A model generated the notes under the pieces. The model was not told the origin of the DNA. It did not search any database and worked only from the letters and a program-made list of their open reading frames with translations. Shown one piece after another: positions 10,517-19,080 of a stretch of 64,000 nucleotides of DNA. The position numbers and the translations under genes are program-made. The stretch lies in assembly GCF_029623955.1 (NCBI RefSeq), contig NZ_JARSBP010000002.1, positions 806,001-870,000 of the forward strand. Direction: 5' to 3'. This DNA comes from Mycobacterium sp. 236(2023) (lineage in GTDB: Bacteria > Actinomycetota > Actinomycetes > Mycobacteriales > Mycobacteriaceae). Each line of letters opens with the position of its first letter. The first letter of the stretch is position 1.

Positions 10517-11908
10517 GTGGCCGCCAAGAATCCCTTGATCATCGGGGCGGGACCCGCCGGGCTCACCGCTGCGCTGGACCTGGTGGGCAGGGGAGTGACG
10601 CCCCGAATCTACGAAGGGTCCTCCCACGTCGGGGGGTTGGCACGCACGCCAACCGTCGGCGATTGGCGGGTCGACCCCGGCGGCCACCGCTTCTTCACCA
10701 GGCACGAAGAGATCCTCGACCTGTGGAAGTCGTTACTGCCCCACGATCAATGGATTGCGGTGCCCCGAAGCTCGGCGATGTTCGTCGAGAACCATTTGGT
10801 CCCTTATCCGCTGCGCGGGCGAGATCTGTTGAAGCAGTTGGGTTTTCGCAGTGGCGTGCGCGGCCTCGGCAGCATCACGCGCTCGCGAATTCGGCGAAGC
10901 TGGCGTGTCATCGACAAACCACAGTCGTTCCGCGAGTGGGGGATCGAGGAGTTCGGTCGCCACTGGTACCAGTTGTTCTTCGACGGTTACGTCCGCAAGA
11001 CCTGGCTGGCCGATCCCGACCACCTCGCCAGCGATTGGGCGAACCAACGGATCAAGCCAATCGATTGGCGCCACGCCCGGGAGCGGGACGCCGACCAGGA
11101 CGTCTTCCGGTACCCGCGGCTCGGGCCGGGGCAACTCTGGGATGCGGCCGCTGCGTCACTCGAGGCCAGGGGAGTCGCGCCGTCGCTGAACTCGCCCGTC
11201 GTCAGCATCTGCGACGAAGGAGACGGCTGGACCATCGAGATGAAAGACGGCAGGACAGCCTCAGGGGACGCGGTGTTCTCCAGCATGCCGCTGCAACTGC
11301 TCGTGAACATGCTCGAACCGCGGCCGCCCAAGTATGTGCGGGCGATCGCCTCATCGTTGCGGCACCGCTCCGTCATCACCGTCGCCGTCGCCCTGCGCAA
11401 GCAGTACGACATGCCGTTCAACTGGGTGTACACCCCCGGCCCAGAATTCCGCGTCGGCCGGATCCAGAACTACGGCCGCTGGTCGCCCGACCTCGCCCCC
11501 GAAGGCTTCACCGGCACGCACCTGGGCCTCGAATACTTCACCCTCCCGCACGACGACCTCTGGATCGCCGGCGACGAGAGTCTGGGCGATATCGTCGAGC
11601 AGGACCTGCGCGCGCTGGGTTTCGACGCATCCGACCTCGAGCACGTCATGATCGTCCGGTCCCAGTACGCCTACCCGATCTACGACCCGGGCCGCGAGCG
11701 GAACGTCGTCCGGATTCGGGACTACCTCCGCCAAAACCACCCGACCCTGCATCCCATCGGCCGCAACGGCATGCACCGGTACGACAACCAAGATCACGCG
11801 ATGCTGAGTGCCCTGCGCAGTGTCGCCCGCTACTTCGGTGAGAACGCCGACCCGTGGCTGGTCAACACAGACCTCGGCTACCACGAATCCGGACTTCTCC
11901 GAAGCTGA
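10517..11908 (+). CDS. FAD-dependent amine-oxidase/UGM-like oxidoreductase of a glycan locus
   Basis: 463 residues. The FAD dinucleotide fold is plain: PLIIGAGPAGLTAALDLVGR at residues 6-25 and YEGSSHVGGLARTP, then DPGGHRFFTRHEEILDLW. This resembles COG1232-type proteins (protoporphyrinogen-oxidase and UDP-galactopyranose-mutase relatives) often found in polysaccharide clusters with unproven function. The C-terminal part ends with PWLVNTDLGYHESGLLRS, without the cap seen in Glf. The GTG start has GGGAGG of the preceding stop region about 10 nt upstream. Because it is paired with a cis-prenyltransferase, a lipid-carrier reduction or sugar-ring modification are both possible; neither is shown. 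Confidence 0.7.
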   Translation: MAAKNPLIIGAGPAGLTAALDLVGRGVTPRIYEGSSHVGGLARTPTVGDWRVDPGGHRFFTRHEEILDLWKSLLPHDQWIAVPRSSAMFVENHLVPYPLRGRDLLKQLGFRSGVRGLGSITRSRIRRSWRVIDKPQSFREWGIEEFGRHWYQLFFDGYVRKTWLADPDHLASDWANQRIKPIDWRHARERDADQDVFRYPRLGPGQLWDAAAASLEARGVAPSLNSPVVSICDEGDGWTIEMKDGRTASGDAVFSSMPLQLLVNMLEPRPPKYVRAIASSLRHRSVITVAVALRKQYDMPFNWVYTPGPEFRVGRIQNYGRWSPDLAPEGFTGTHLGLEYFTLPHDDLWIAGDESLGDIVEQDLRALGFDASDLEHVMIVRSQYAYPIYDPGRERNVVRIRDYLRQNHPTLHPIGRNGMHRYDNQDHAMLSALRSVARYFGENADPWLVNTDLGYHESGLLRS

Positions 11909-12185
11909 CGTGCTGCCTCAGCGAGCCAGCAACCGCCGAAGCCACGAGCGAACGTTATTGCCACCCGCTCGAAATCGCGGGCACTCGCAGGACGAGCAGT
12001 CTGTACCGGCCCGATAGTGCTCATGCGCAGAGCGCTCATGACCGCACCTGCATACCCCCGTCTGCACGGACCCCAATTTACGCGCTGCGCGCCGAGTTCC
12101 CCAGCAAATGACACTCGGTTTACGTGTGCGAAAATAAGAGGGTTTGCGGCACCGCGAACACGCCGCCGGCAGACTCGATCCCCAG

Positions 12186-12191
12186 TACAGT
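12186..12191 (+). promoter_or_regulatory. -10 hexamer TACAGT, leaderless arrangement
   Basis: Six nucleotides separate this TANNNT from the GTG of the PH-domain gene, so transcription should begin at the start codon. Confidence 0.6.
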
Positions 12192-12197
12192 GCTGCC

Positions 12198-12716
12198 GTG
12201 GGCTACCCGGAAAATGTGCTGGCCAAAGATGAGCACGTCGTCTTGCACCGCCACCCGCACTGGGGGCGACTTGCCATCCCGGCCTTGATTCTCATCGTGG
12301 TGTCGGCAGCGGCTGCCTTCGTCGCGGGCTACGTCAACACGTTGAATTGGGAGCAGAACGCCAAGAACATCATCTTCGCTGTCATCGCGGCGATCTGGCT
12401 CGTCCTCGTCGGTTGGCTGTCGGTGTGGAAATTCCTGAACTGGTGGACCACCCACTTCGTCCTGACCGACCGTCGCGTCATGTACCGGCACGGCCTTGTC
12501 GCCCGGTCGGGCATCGACATCCCCCTCGCGCGGATCAACAGCGTCGAATTCCGACACGGTCTCGTCGACCGCATCTTTCGCACCGGAACACTCATCATCG
12601 AATCGGCGTCTCAGGACCCCTTGGAATTCAAGGACATTCCCCAGGTGGAGCGCGTCCATTCGCTGCTGTACCACGAGGTCTTCGACACCCTGGGAACCGA
12701 GGAACGCCCGAGCTGA
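12198..12716 (+). CDS. PH-domain (DUF304) membrane protein, Rv3278c-like
   Basis: The product is 172 residues, the length of M. tuberculosis Rv3278c. Two hydrophobic segments (~28-50, AFVAGYV region; ~58-80, IIFAVIAAIWLVLVGWLSVW) precede a bacterial PH-like domain with the typical FVLTDRRVMYRHGLVARSG and IPLARINSVEFRHGLVDRIF. A GTG start was chosen because it lies 6 nt after TACAGT and gives the family length. This gene marks the return from the polysaccharide locus to the conserved mycobacterial backbone; in M. tuberculosis it neighbours birA, which here lies 17 kb away. Its molecular role is unknown. Confidence 0.88.
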   Translation: MGYPENVLAKDEHVVLHRHPHWGRLAIPALILIVVSAAAAFVAGYVNTLNWEQNAKNIIFAVIAAIWLVLVGWLSVWKFLNWWTTHFVLTDRRVMYRHGLVARSGIDIPLARINSVEFRHGLVDRIFRTGTLIIESASQDPLEFKDIPQVERVHSLLYHEVFDTLGTEERPS

Positions 12717-12741
12717 GTCTGCGGAGCGGGCGCACGTGCCC

Positions 12742-12747
12742 TAGCGT
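12742..12747 (+). promoter_or_regulatory. -10 hexamer TAGCGT, leaderless arrangement
   Basis: Seven nucleotides separate it from the ATG of the YdcF-like gene. Confidence 0.55.
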
Positions 12748-12754
12748 GCAGTAG

Positions 12755-13324
12755 ATGCGGCGCCGCCAACGCCACCTCGTGTACACGTCGATCGCAGCGC
12801 TCGTGCTGCTGCTGTTCGTCAACGGTGCCAGCGGCACAATCCTTTTCGCCCGCGCCGCCGCGGATCCGCTGACGCGTGCCGATGCCATCGTCGTGCTGTC
12901 CGGCGAGCACGATGGCCGCGAGGCCTACGGGATTTCCCTTGCCGAGCAGGGTTATGCACCCGCAGTGCTTTTGTCGACACCTCCGGGGCCGAGAGATCGG
13001 ACGATGCAGGCAGCATGCCAGCCCCATGCTCGGATCCAGGTGTACTGCAGTGTCGCAACTCCGTGGACCACCCGCGGAGAAGCGATCATGACGCGGCAGC
13101 TCGCCGAGAAGTACGGGTGGAAGTCCGTCATCGTCGTCAGCTGGCGGTTTCACTTGCCCCGCGCTCGCTATATTTTCGACCAGTGCTTCACCTCACCGGA
13201 TCGTTCGGTGATCATGCGTGACGTCCCGCGCACGTATCCATTCACGGTAGCTCAGTGGCAATACCAGTTTCTCTATCAGTACGGCGGCTGGGGCAAGGCT
13301 GCAATTCAGGGAACCTGCGGTTAG
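12755..13324 (+). CDS. YdcF/DUF218 family membrane-anchored protein
   Basis: 189 residues with one N-terminal hydrophobic anchor (~8-30, TSIAALVLLLFVNGASGTIL) and a DUF218 domain: ADAIVVLSGEHDGREAYGISLAEQG, then TRGEAIMTRQLAEKYGWKS and VVSWRFHLPRARYIFDQCF, matching the family's acidic loop, T-E/GEA helix and S-x-HxxRA element. Proteins of this family (ElyC, SanA, YdcF) act in envelope or lipid-carrier metabolism in other bacteria. The stop overlaps the end of the convergent gene by four bases. The exact reaction is unknown. Confidence 0.8.
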   Translation: MRRRQRHLVYTSIAALVLLLFVNGASGTILFARAAADPLTRADAIVVLSGEHDGREAYGISLAEQGYAPAVLLSTPPGPRDRTMQAACQPHARIQVYCSVATPWTTRGEAIMTRQLAEKYGWKSVIVVSWRFHLPRARYIFDQCFTSPDRSVIMRDVPRTYPFTVAQWQYQFLYQYGGWGKAAIQGTCG

Positions 13325-13716
13325 CGCAACTTGACGTACAGCGTGATCCCCGCGCGCACGGCGAGGTAGCCGGCCAACGCGAACGTCACGCCCACCACGC
13401 AGTACACCGCCAGCCGCTTGGTGACGGCAAGTGTTGTACGCCAAATCGATTGGCTGTCGAGAAACAGCGGTGGCGCGGTCGCGATCAGCACCATGCTCGC
13501 GGCCGAGCCGAGGACCCCGAAGACCAGTGGCGCCGTCAACGCCGGCCAGTACGGGTACGCGCTGCGCACACCCAACAGCCCGCAGACCACCGCCGTGCCG
13601 ACCAACAGCCGACGCCTCGATGGCCTTCGCAGGATCAGCAGCCCCAACGCGCTTCCCACCGCGCCGCCCACGGCGACAAGCACCCACCGTGCGACGGGGT
13701 CACCGAGCCACTGCAC
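13321..13716 (-). CDS. CrcB/Fluc-like small membrane protein (second of a pair), degenerate
   Basis: 131 residues with four hydrophobic segments and an N-terminal GGAVGSALGLL, corresponding to the GG-xGA-xRY of CrcB fluoride channels, but the Arg-Tyr is missing. Later FGVLGSAASMVLIA stands where channels have GFCGG-TTFST. These proteins form dual-topology or hetero-dimeric fluoride exporters when the Asn of NxxG and the TTFS/Phe box are intact; both are lost here, so fluoride transport is doubtful. It overlaps the upstream partner by 17 nt and is surely co-expressed with it. Confidence 0.7.
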   Translation of the reverse strand: MQWLGDPVARWVLVAVGGAVGSALGLLILRRPSRRRLLVGTAVVCGLLGVRSAYPYWPALTAPLVFGVLGSAASMVLIATAPPLFLDSQSIWRTTLAVTKRLAVYCVVGVTFALAGYLAVRAGITLYVKLR

Positions 13717-14077
13717 GCGCCACCACCAATCCGCACAGCAGCCCGACGATCGCCGCGGCGGGCGTCAGAACCAGGAACGCCAGCGACAACTTCATCGGCT
13801 GGCTGATCGTCAGCACCGCCCACGCGCTCAGGCTCGCCGCGCTCCCGCAGACACCCAGGACCACATCGTGCAGCGCGGTCCTAGCCCCGGACGCCAGCAC
13901 GAACGCAGCGATCAGGAACGCGACGCCGACCGTCACGATCGTCGACACGAGCATCTGCTGGGGGAGCGGCCACGTGATGGCCAGCCCATAACGCAGCAGC
14001 GCGCCGACCGTCCCCCCAGCGATGAGAGCCAACGGCCGCAGTTGATTTCGGCGATGTCGACCCGGCACCGCGTCCAC
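13700..14077 (-). CDS. CrcB/Fluc-like small membrane protein (first of a pair), degenerate
   Basis: 125 residues from a GTG start at 14077, about 10 nt after CGGAG; a longer GTG start at 14140 would add 21 atypical residues. Four membrane segments are visible. The first CrcB motif is well kept (LIAGGTVGALLRYGLA), but STIVTVGVAFLIAA lacks the Asn of N-x-x-G and VLGVCGSAASLSAW replaces GFCGG-TTFSTF. Paired CrcB genes are common in actinobacteria, so the pair is genuine family, but the pore residues have decayed or changed. No fluoride riboswitch was recognised upstream. Confidence 0.75.
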   Translation of the reverse strand: MDAVPGRHRRNQLRPLALIAGGTVGALLRYGLAITWPLPQQMLVSTIVTVGVAFLIAAFVLASGARTALHDVVLGVCGSAASLSAWAVLTISQPMKLSLAFLVLTPAAAIVGLLCGLVVARAVAR

Positions 14078-14150
14078 GTTATGTCTACTCCGGTTCCGCG
14101 GCAGCCCGACACACGCCGCTGGTTGGATAGACCGCAGCACCTCAGGCCCC

Positions 14151-14156
14151 TACATT
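14151..14156 (+). promoter_or_regulatory. -10 hexamer TACATT, leaderless arrangement
   Basis: Six nucleotides before the ATG of the first PAS-GGDEF gene. Confidence 0.6.
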
Positions 14157-14162
14157 GCGGAG

Positions 14163-15302
14163 ATGGGTTCGGCGCAGCGCTGGCTTCGAATGCTCGGCGT
14201 CGCGGGCCTACCGGCATTCCTCTACCGACACGACGGTTCCGGCCTCGTTGTCGTCGGGCGCACCACGGACTACCTACGGGTCTTGCAGACCCTCGCGAGC
14301 GAGCTCGACGAACCCACCCTGCTTGCCCGGCTGCCACACACCGAGGACACGGTGGTGGAGGTGATGCCGGGCTGGCGCTGCGTCGTTCGTGCCACCGGCG
14401 AGGAACGGGTGTTCCTGGCAGTGCTCACGCCGCCACCGGGATTCGACGAACACCACGACGTGTTCTACACGATGGTCGAGAACCTGCCCGATGTTGTGAC
14501 CCGCCACGATCGCAACTACCGGTACGTCTATGCCAACCCGGCATTCGAGAAGGCCACCGAGAAAACCTCCGAGCAGTACCTCGGCCGAACCCATCGCGAG
14601 GTCGGCGTACCCGACCCCGTCGCGGCCGAATTCGAGGCGCGGATGCAGCGTGTCTTCGACACCGGGACGCCATCGGACACCGAATTCAGCTATCCGGGTC
14701 CGGGCGGCCGGCGGCATTACGCCTCCCGGGCGGTGCCGGAACGCAACGGGGACGGTCAGATAGACGGCGTGCTCTCGGTCGTCCGGGACATCACCGAGCT
14801 CAAACGGCTACAGCAACAGCTGGAGCGGCTGGCCGGTACCGACGCTTTGACGGCGCTGCCGAACCGTCGCAGCTTCTTCGACAGTGTCTCTGCGTCACTC
14901 GAGCGTGTGCGCTCCGGCGCGGCTCAGCTCAGCATCCTGTCGCTGGACGTCGACAACATGAAGGTCGTCAACGATCGGCACGGCCACGCCGTGGGGGACA
15001 GGGTCCTCGAAGAGGTCGGGCACGCCCTGGCCGCCGAGACCGACGGGCAGCACCTCGCTGCGCGGATCGGCGGCGACGAATTCTGCATCGCCCTCGACGG
15101 AGTCGGGTACGACGCAGCCCGTGAGACAGCGCAGCGAATCCTGAAGCGCATCGCCGCCATCGACGTCGACGGCGGACAGACGACCGTGCGCGCAAGCGTC
15201 GGCGTCGCCGAAGCTACTTCGCGCGACGTCGACGTCGCGGCGTTGATCGCCCGCGTCGACGCTCTGCTCTACGAAGCGAAAAAGCCCGCAACACGCCAGT
15301 GA
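14163..15302 (+). CDS. PAS-GGDEF diguanylate cyclase (first of tandem pair)
   Basis: 379 residues, no membrane segment. Residues 1-~95 are an unrecognised N-terminal module (FLYRHDGSGLVVVGRTTDYL) shared with the next gene. A PAS domain covers ~98-220 (MVENLPDVVTRHDRNYRYVY to VLSVVRDITELKRL), a short coiled helix follows, then GGDEF from ~225: LDVDNMKVVNDRHGHAVGD and an intact active site RIGGDEFCIALDG. The RxxD inhibitory site normally just before GGDEF is absent (ETDGQHLAA), so product feedback is unlikely. It should make cyclic di-GMP in response to whatever the PAS domain senses. Two such stand-alone cyclases are additional to the single dual-domain enzyme known in well-studied mycobacteria. 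Confidence 0.9.
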   Translation: MGSAQRWLRMLGVAGLPAFLYRHDGSGLVVVGRTTDYLRVLQTLASELDEPTLLARLPHTEDTVVEVMPGWRCVVRATGEERVFLAVLTPPPGFDEHHDVFYTMVENLPDVVTRHDRNYRYVYANPAFEKATEKTSEQYLGRTHREVGVPDPVAAEFEARMQRVFDTGTPSDTEFSYPGPGGRRHYASRAVPERNGDGQIDGVLSVVRDITELKRLQQQLERLAGTDALTALPNRRSFFDSVSASLERVRSGAAQLSILSLDVDNMKVVNDRHGHAVGDRVLEEVGHALAAETDGQHLAARIGGDEFCIALDGVGYDAARETAQRILKRIAAIDVDGGQTTVRASVGVAEATSRDVDVAALIARVDALLYEAKKPATRQ

Positions 15303-15320
15303 GATGCCGCCCGCGGGACG

Positions 15321-15326
15321 TACAGT
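15321..15326 (+). promoter_or_regulatory. -10 hexamer TACAGT, leaderless arrangement
   Basis: Seven nucleotides before the ATG of the second PAS-GGDEF gene, 18 nt after the first gene's stop. Confidence 0.6.
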
Positions 15327-15333
15327 TCGGAGG

Positions 15334-16497
15334 ATGGGGGCGGGACTCGATTGGCTGGACTTCTTCCGCGCCGCAGCAGCGCCGGCCTTCCTCTGCCGTC
15401 ATCACGACGGAACCCTCGAATTGACGGCTCACACCGAGCAATTCGCCATCGACATCACCGATGAGCATCGCTCGGCCGCGCTGGCCGAGCTCGCGACGCG
15501 GTTGGCAGGCGGGCCCACCGACGACCTCGTCGAGATCCACGCGCCCTCATGGACGTGCGTCGCGCAGCGCATGGATGCCGACGACGAGTACCTGGGATTG
15601 ATGCGCACACCCACCGATCGGCAGCTCCGCGACGACCTCTTCCATGACATCGTCGAGAACCTCCCCGACGTCGTATCTCGCCACGACCGCAACATCCGGC
15701 ACCTGTACGTCAATTCGGCAATAGACCGGATCACAACGCCGGTGACAGCAGCGGACTTCGTCGGCAAAGACCATCGCGAAGTCGGTATGCCCGAACATCT
15801 CGTCACCCTGTGGCAGAAGGTCATGGGCAGAGTGTTCGAGGCCGGCGAACCCGTCGCCCACGAGTTCGTGTTCCCGGCGCCGGAGGGGCCTCGCTACTTC
15901 CTCTTCCGTGCAGTTCCCGAGTTCGCCGGCGACGGATCGGTCAAAGCCGTGCTCAACGCCGCTCGCGACCTCACCGAACTCAAAGCGGTCCAACATGAGC
16001 TGGAAATCCTCGCACAAACCGACGCGCTGACGTCTCTGCTCAATCGGCGCAGTCTGCTGGAGCGAATTGACAGTGAACTGACCCGAGTCGGCCGCGGCGA
16101 CGGCACCCTGGACCTGTTGCTGCTCGACGTCGACGATTTCAAGTCCGTCAACGATCGCTTCGGCCACCCCGCGGGCGACAGGGTGCTGACATCGATTGCC
16201 AACGTACTGCGTGAACAGATCCAGGTATCCGACTTCGCCGCGCGACTAGGTGGGGACGAGTTCTGCGTCGGCCTGGTGGACACCGCCGTCGCCGAAGTCG
16301 GCGCCATCACCGACCGCATCTACCGAAGCATCAGGCAGGTCGCCGACAGCCGCGGCAGATCTTTCGACATTTCCGTCAGCATCGGGCGGGCGCGTGCCCG
16401 CAAGAGCGACGCCGACGCGGTAAGCCTCATCGCCCGGGTCGACGCGCTGATGTACCGGCAGAAGGCGATTCTCCGGCAGCGCCGTCGACCGGATTAA
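15334..16497 (+). CDS. PAS-GGDEF diguanylate cyclase (second of tandem pair)
   Basis: 387 residues from ATG 15334 (an ATG at 15304 would add ten residues but lies before the -10). The same architecture as its neighbour: N-terminal module (FFRAAAAPAFLCRHHDGTLE), PAS at ~100-225 (IVENLPDVVSRHDRNIRHLY), GGDEF domain with LLLDVDDFKSVNDRFGHPAGD and active site RLGGDEFCVGLVD. Residues QVSD occupy the inhibitory RxxD position, with Arg lost. The pair clearly arose by duplication. Its stop codon overlaps the convergent GtrA gene stop in the palindrome TTAA. Confidence 0.9.
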   Translation: MGAGLDWLDFFRAAAAPAFLCRHHDGTLELTAHTEQFAIDITDEHRSAALAELATRLAGGPTDDLVEIHAPSWTCVAQRMDADDEYLGLMRTPTDRQLRDDLFHDIVENLPDVVSRHDRNIRHLYVNSAIDRITTPVTAADFVGKDHREVGMPEHLVTLWQKVMGRVFEAGEPVAHEFVFPAPEGPRYFLFRAVPEFAGDGSVKAVLNAARDLTELKAVQHELEILAQTDALTSLLNRRSLLERIDSELTRVGRGDGTLDLLLLDVDDFKSVNDRFGHPAGDRVLTSIANVLREQIQVSDFAARLGGDEFCVGLVDTAVAEVGAITDRIYRSIRQVADSRGRSFDISVSIGRARARKSDADAVSLIARVDALMYRQKAILRQRRRPD

Positions 16498-17213
16498 GAG
16501 GTCTTCGACACCCTCGGCTCGTCGCCCACACGACGCTGCGCGCGCCGACGGCGCGACAACCGCATCGGGGTGACGTTGTCGCCGTCCTTGTCCTCGATGG
16601 GACCGTGCGGGTGCCGCAGCTCGTACTCGTCTTCGAGCGCCTCGGCGATGCCGCCGCCGGTCAGCGTGGACTCCAGCGCCTTCTCCGGATTCCGCGCGAA
16701 CTCGTCGGGGAAGACGAAGCGCCGGAACGCCCAGAACCGGAACGCCATCTGGAGCAGGTTGCCGATGATGTAGGCCGAGATGAAGTCGGCGACGTTCTCG
16801 GCGGCCAGCGACACCATCGGGACACGCAGCATGAACACGTAGCTCGACACCCACAGCGGGGCCATGCTCAACAGCACGCCGACAGCGCTCACACCGAAGA
16901 ACAGCAGCGCCTCGTGGTGGCGCTCCCGGCCGCCGCGGTCGCGGAAGCTCCACTCCCGATTGAGAATGTAGGACGCGATGACCGCGACGATGCCCGCGAT
17001 GATCTTCGCCGTCACCGGCTTGGGCTCGAGGATGGTCAGCTTGAGCGTGAAAAAGATCGCCGAATCGATGATGAACGTCGTCGCACCGACGATGGCGAAC
17101 TTGATGAGCTCATGGTGCCGTTCGGCGTAGGGACGGACCGGGCCCGGAAGGCGGCGGATCGTCGCATCGGCAAAGGACACAAGGAGCGAGTCTACGTAAC
17201 GCTTGTCCTCCAT
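16494..17213 (-). CDS. GtrA-family membrane protein, Rv3277-like
   Basis: 239 residues; four membrane segments between ~38 and ~165 carry the GtrA pattern: IKFAIVGATTFIIDSAIFFT, KIIAGIVAVIASYILNREWS with FRDRGGRERHHEALLFFGVS, and FISAYIIGNLLQMAFRFWAF followed by RRFVFPDEF. GtrA proteins help move lipid-linked sugars across the membrane. The basic, disordered C-terminal tail (~185-239) extends beyond the usual domain. Its position between the PH-domain gene and purK matches the mycobacterial backbone. Confidence 0.9.
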   Translation of the reverse strand: MEDKRYVDSLLVSFADATIRRLPGPVRPYAERHHELIKFAIVGATTFIIDSAIFFTLKLTILEPKPVTAKIIAGIVAVIASYILNREWSFRDRGGRERHHEALLFFGVSAVGVLLSMAPLWVSSYVFMLRVPMVSLAAENVADFISAYIIGNLLQMAFRFWAFRRFVFPDEFARNPEKALESTLTGGGIAEALEDEYELRHPHGPIEDKDGDNVTPMRLSRRRRAQRRVGDEPRVSKTS

Positions 17214-17265
17214 GCCGCATCCGTCAGTAACCGCAGGTCAACCCTGTGGCGTACGTCATGACACC

Positions 17266-18474
17266 ATGTATGCCGTGTCAAGAGCTTCAGCGTCGCCGCC
17301 CGTCGTAGCAATGATCGGAGGCGGACAACTCGCCAGAATGACCGCGCAGGCGGCAATCGCCCTCGGACAGACGCTGCGGGTGCTCGCCGTCACCAGTGAC
17401 GAATCAGCAGCCCAGGTCACCCCCGACGTCGTCATCGGCTCCCACACAGACCTCGACGCGCTGCGCCGCGTCGCCGAGGGCGCCACCGCCTTCACTTTCG
17501 ATCACGAGCACGTTCCGACCGAACTGCTCGACGTTCTGGTGGCCGACGGGGTCAACGTCGCGCCGCCGCCGCAGGCCCTCGTGCACGCTCAGGACAAGCT
17601 GGTCATGCGGCGCCGGCTGTCCGAACTCGGCGCTCCCGTCCCGCGCTTTTCCGAAGTGAACTCGGTCGACGACGCCGTAGCCTTCGCCGTTGATATCGGC
17701 GGACCCGTGGTGATCAAGACCGTCCGCGGCGGGTACGACGGGCGCGGCGTGGTCATGGCCTCCGGGCCCGACGAAGCGCGGGAGGTCGTCGAGCGTTACC
17801 TCGCCGACGGGGTGGCGGTGATGATCGAGGAACGTGTCGCGATGCGCCGCGAACTGGCTGCCCTCATCGCGCGCTCCCCGTTCGGGCAGGGCGCGGCGTG
17901 GCCGGTGGTCGAGACCGTGCAACGCGACGGCATCTGCGTCACCGTGATCGCCCCCGCACCCGACCTCTCCGATGAACTCGGTTCCGCCGCTTCGGAATTG
18001 GCGCTACGAATCGCCTCGGCGCTCGGAGTGGTCGGGGTGCTCGCGGTCGAATTGTTCGAGACAGTCGATGGTGCGCTGGTGGTCAACGAGCTGGCGATGC
18101 GGCCGCACAACTCCGGCCACTGGACGATGGACGGGTCGCGCACCAGTCAGTTCGAACAGCACCTGCGCGCGGTCCTCGACTACCCCCTGGGAGACACCTC
18201 GGCGCTGGCGCCGACCGTCATGGGCAACGTGCTCGGTGCACCCGAGACGCCGTCGATGTCGATGGACGAGCGCGTCCACCATCTGTTCGCGCGCATGCCC
18301 GACGCCAAAGTGCATCTCTACGGCAAGGGGGAGCGAGCGGGACGCAAGATCGGCCACGTCAACATCGTTGGTGGCCCAGCAGAGTCGGTGACGTCCCTGC
18401 GGGAGCGCGCCGAGCGGGCGGCACACTGGTTGTCGCACGCACAGTGGACCGACGGATGGGACCCCCACGCATGA
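17266..18474 (+). CDS. purK: N5-carboxyaminoimidazole ribonucleotide synthase
   Basis: The ATP-grasp enzyme that carboxylates AIR to N5-CAIR in purine synthesis. From ATG 17266 it has 402 residues: nucleotide motif [13 protein letters not shown] near residue 15, TFDHEHVP, the ATP loop [14 protein letters not shown], the [16 protein letters not shown] strand and [27 protein letters not shown], where Glu and Asn bind metal. ATG was preferred over the GTG three codons later; either is possible. The next gene starts inside its stop (ATGA), so purK and purE are coupled. Confidence 0.95.
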   Translation: MYAVSRASASPPVVAMIGGGQLARMTAQAAIALGQTLRVLAVTSDESAAQVTPDVVIGSHTDLDALRRVAEGATAFTFDHEHVPTELLDVLVADGVNVAPPPQALVHAQDKLVMRRRLSELGAPVPRFSEVNSVDDAVAFAVDIGGPVVIKTVRGGYDGRGVVMASGPDEAREVVERYLADGVAVMIEERVAMRRELAALIARSPFGQGAAWPVVETVQRDGICVTVIAPAPDLSDELGSAASELALRIASALGVVGVLAVELFETVDGALVVNELAMRPHNSGHWTMDGSRTSQFEQHLRAVLDYPLGDTSALAPTVMGNVLGAPETPSMSMDERVHHLFARMPDAKVHLYGKGERAGRKIGHVNIVGGPAESVTSLRERAERAAHWLSHAQWTDGWDPHA

Positions 18475-18971
18475 GCGCCAGGGTTGGCTTGATCATGGGC
18501 AGCGACAGCGACTGGCCGGTGATGTCGGATGCCGCCGAGGCGCTCGCCGAGTTTGAGGTGCCCTTCGAGGTCGGCGTGGTGTCCGCGCATCGCACCCCGG
18601 GCCGCATGTTGACGTACGCCCAGGAGGCCGCCGACCGGGGCCTCGAAGTGATCATCGCCGGCGCGGGTGGGGCAGCTCACCTGCCGGGCATGGTTGCCTC
18701 GGCGACGCCGCTGCCGGTCATCGGCGTGCCGGTGCCGCTGGCGCGACTGGACGGCATGGATTCGCTGCTGTCGATCGTCCAGATGCCGGCTGGTGTGCCC
18801 GTGGCGACGGTGTCGATCGGCGGAGCCCGCAACGCGGGTCTGCTCGCCGTCCGGATACTCGGGGCATCGGATACCGCGCTGCGCGAGCGGATGACGGCGT
18901 TCCAGGCCTCGCTGGAGCAGATGGTGCTGCAGAAAGATGAGGCTCTGCGCCAGCGGCTGATGGGAAACTAG
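18471..18971 (+). CDS. purE: N5-carboxyaminoimidazole ribonucleotide mutase
   Basis: 166 residues with the class I PurE signatures: [12 protein letters not shown] near the N-terminus, the [11 protein letters not shown] loop with the catalytic His, and [16 protein letters not shown]. It converts N5-CAIR into CAIR and works directly after PurK. Start chosen at the ATGA overlap with the purK stop. Confidence 0.96.
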   Translation: MSARVGLIMGSDSDWPVMSDAAEALAEFEVPFEVGVVSAHRTPGRMLTYAQEAADRGLEVIIAGAGGAAHLPGMVASATPLPVIGVPVPLARLDGMDSLLSIVQMPAGVPVATVSIGGARNAGLLAVRILGASDTALRERMTAFQASLEQMVLQKDEALRQRLMGN

Positions 18972-19068
18972 GCGTTCAGCTGCGATTCTGGCGTATTCAA
19001 AGACGTCAATAAAACTGGTCTCCACCAGTGTTTTTCGACGTCTGTGTGTGTATCTGGCGAATGTTGGG

Positions 19069-19074
19069 TACCGT
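19069..19074 (+). promoter_or_regulatory. -10 hexamer TACCGT, leaderless arrangement
   Basis: Six nucleotides before the GTG of the frameshifted GAF gene. Confidence 0.5.
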
Positions 19075-19080
19075 TCCCTT

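Noticed and set aside
13240..14150. Fluoride riboswitch for the CrcB-like pair
   Set aside because: No conserved fluoride-aptamer sequence was seen before 14077 on the minus strand, and the proteins lack pore residues.
13418..15124. 568-residue open frame across the CrcB-like pair and the first GGDEF gene
   Set aside because: Arg/Gln/Pro-rich translation spanning genes on both strands; a GC-bias artefact.
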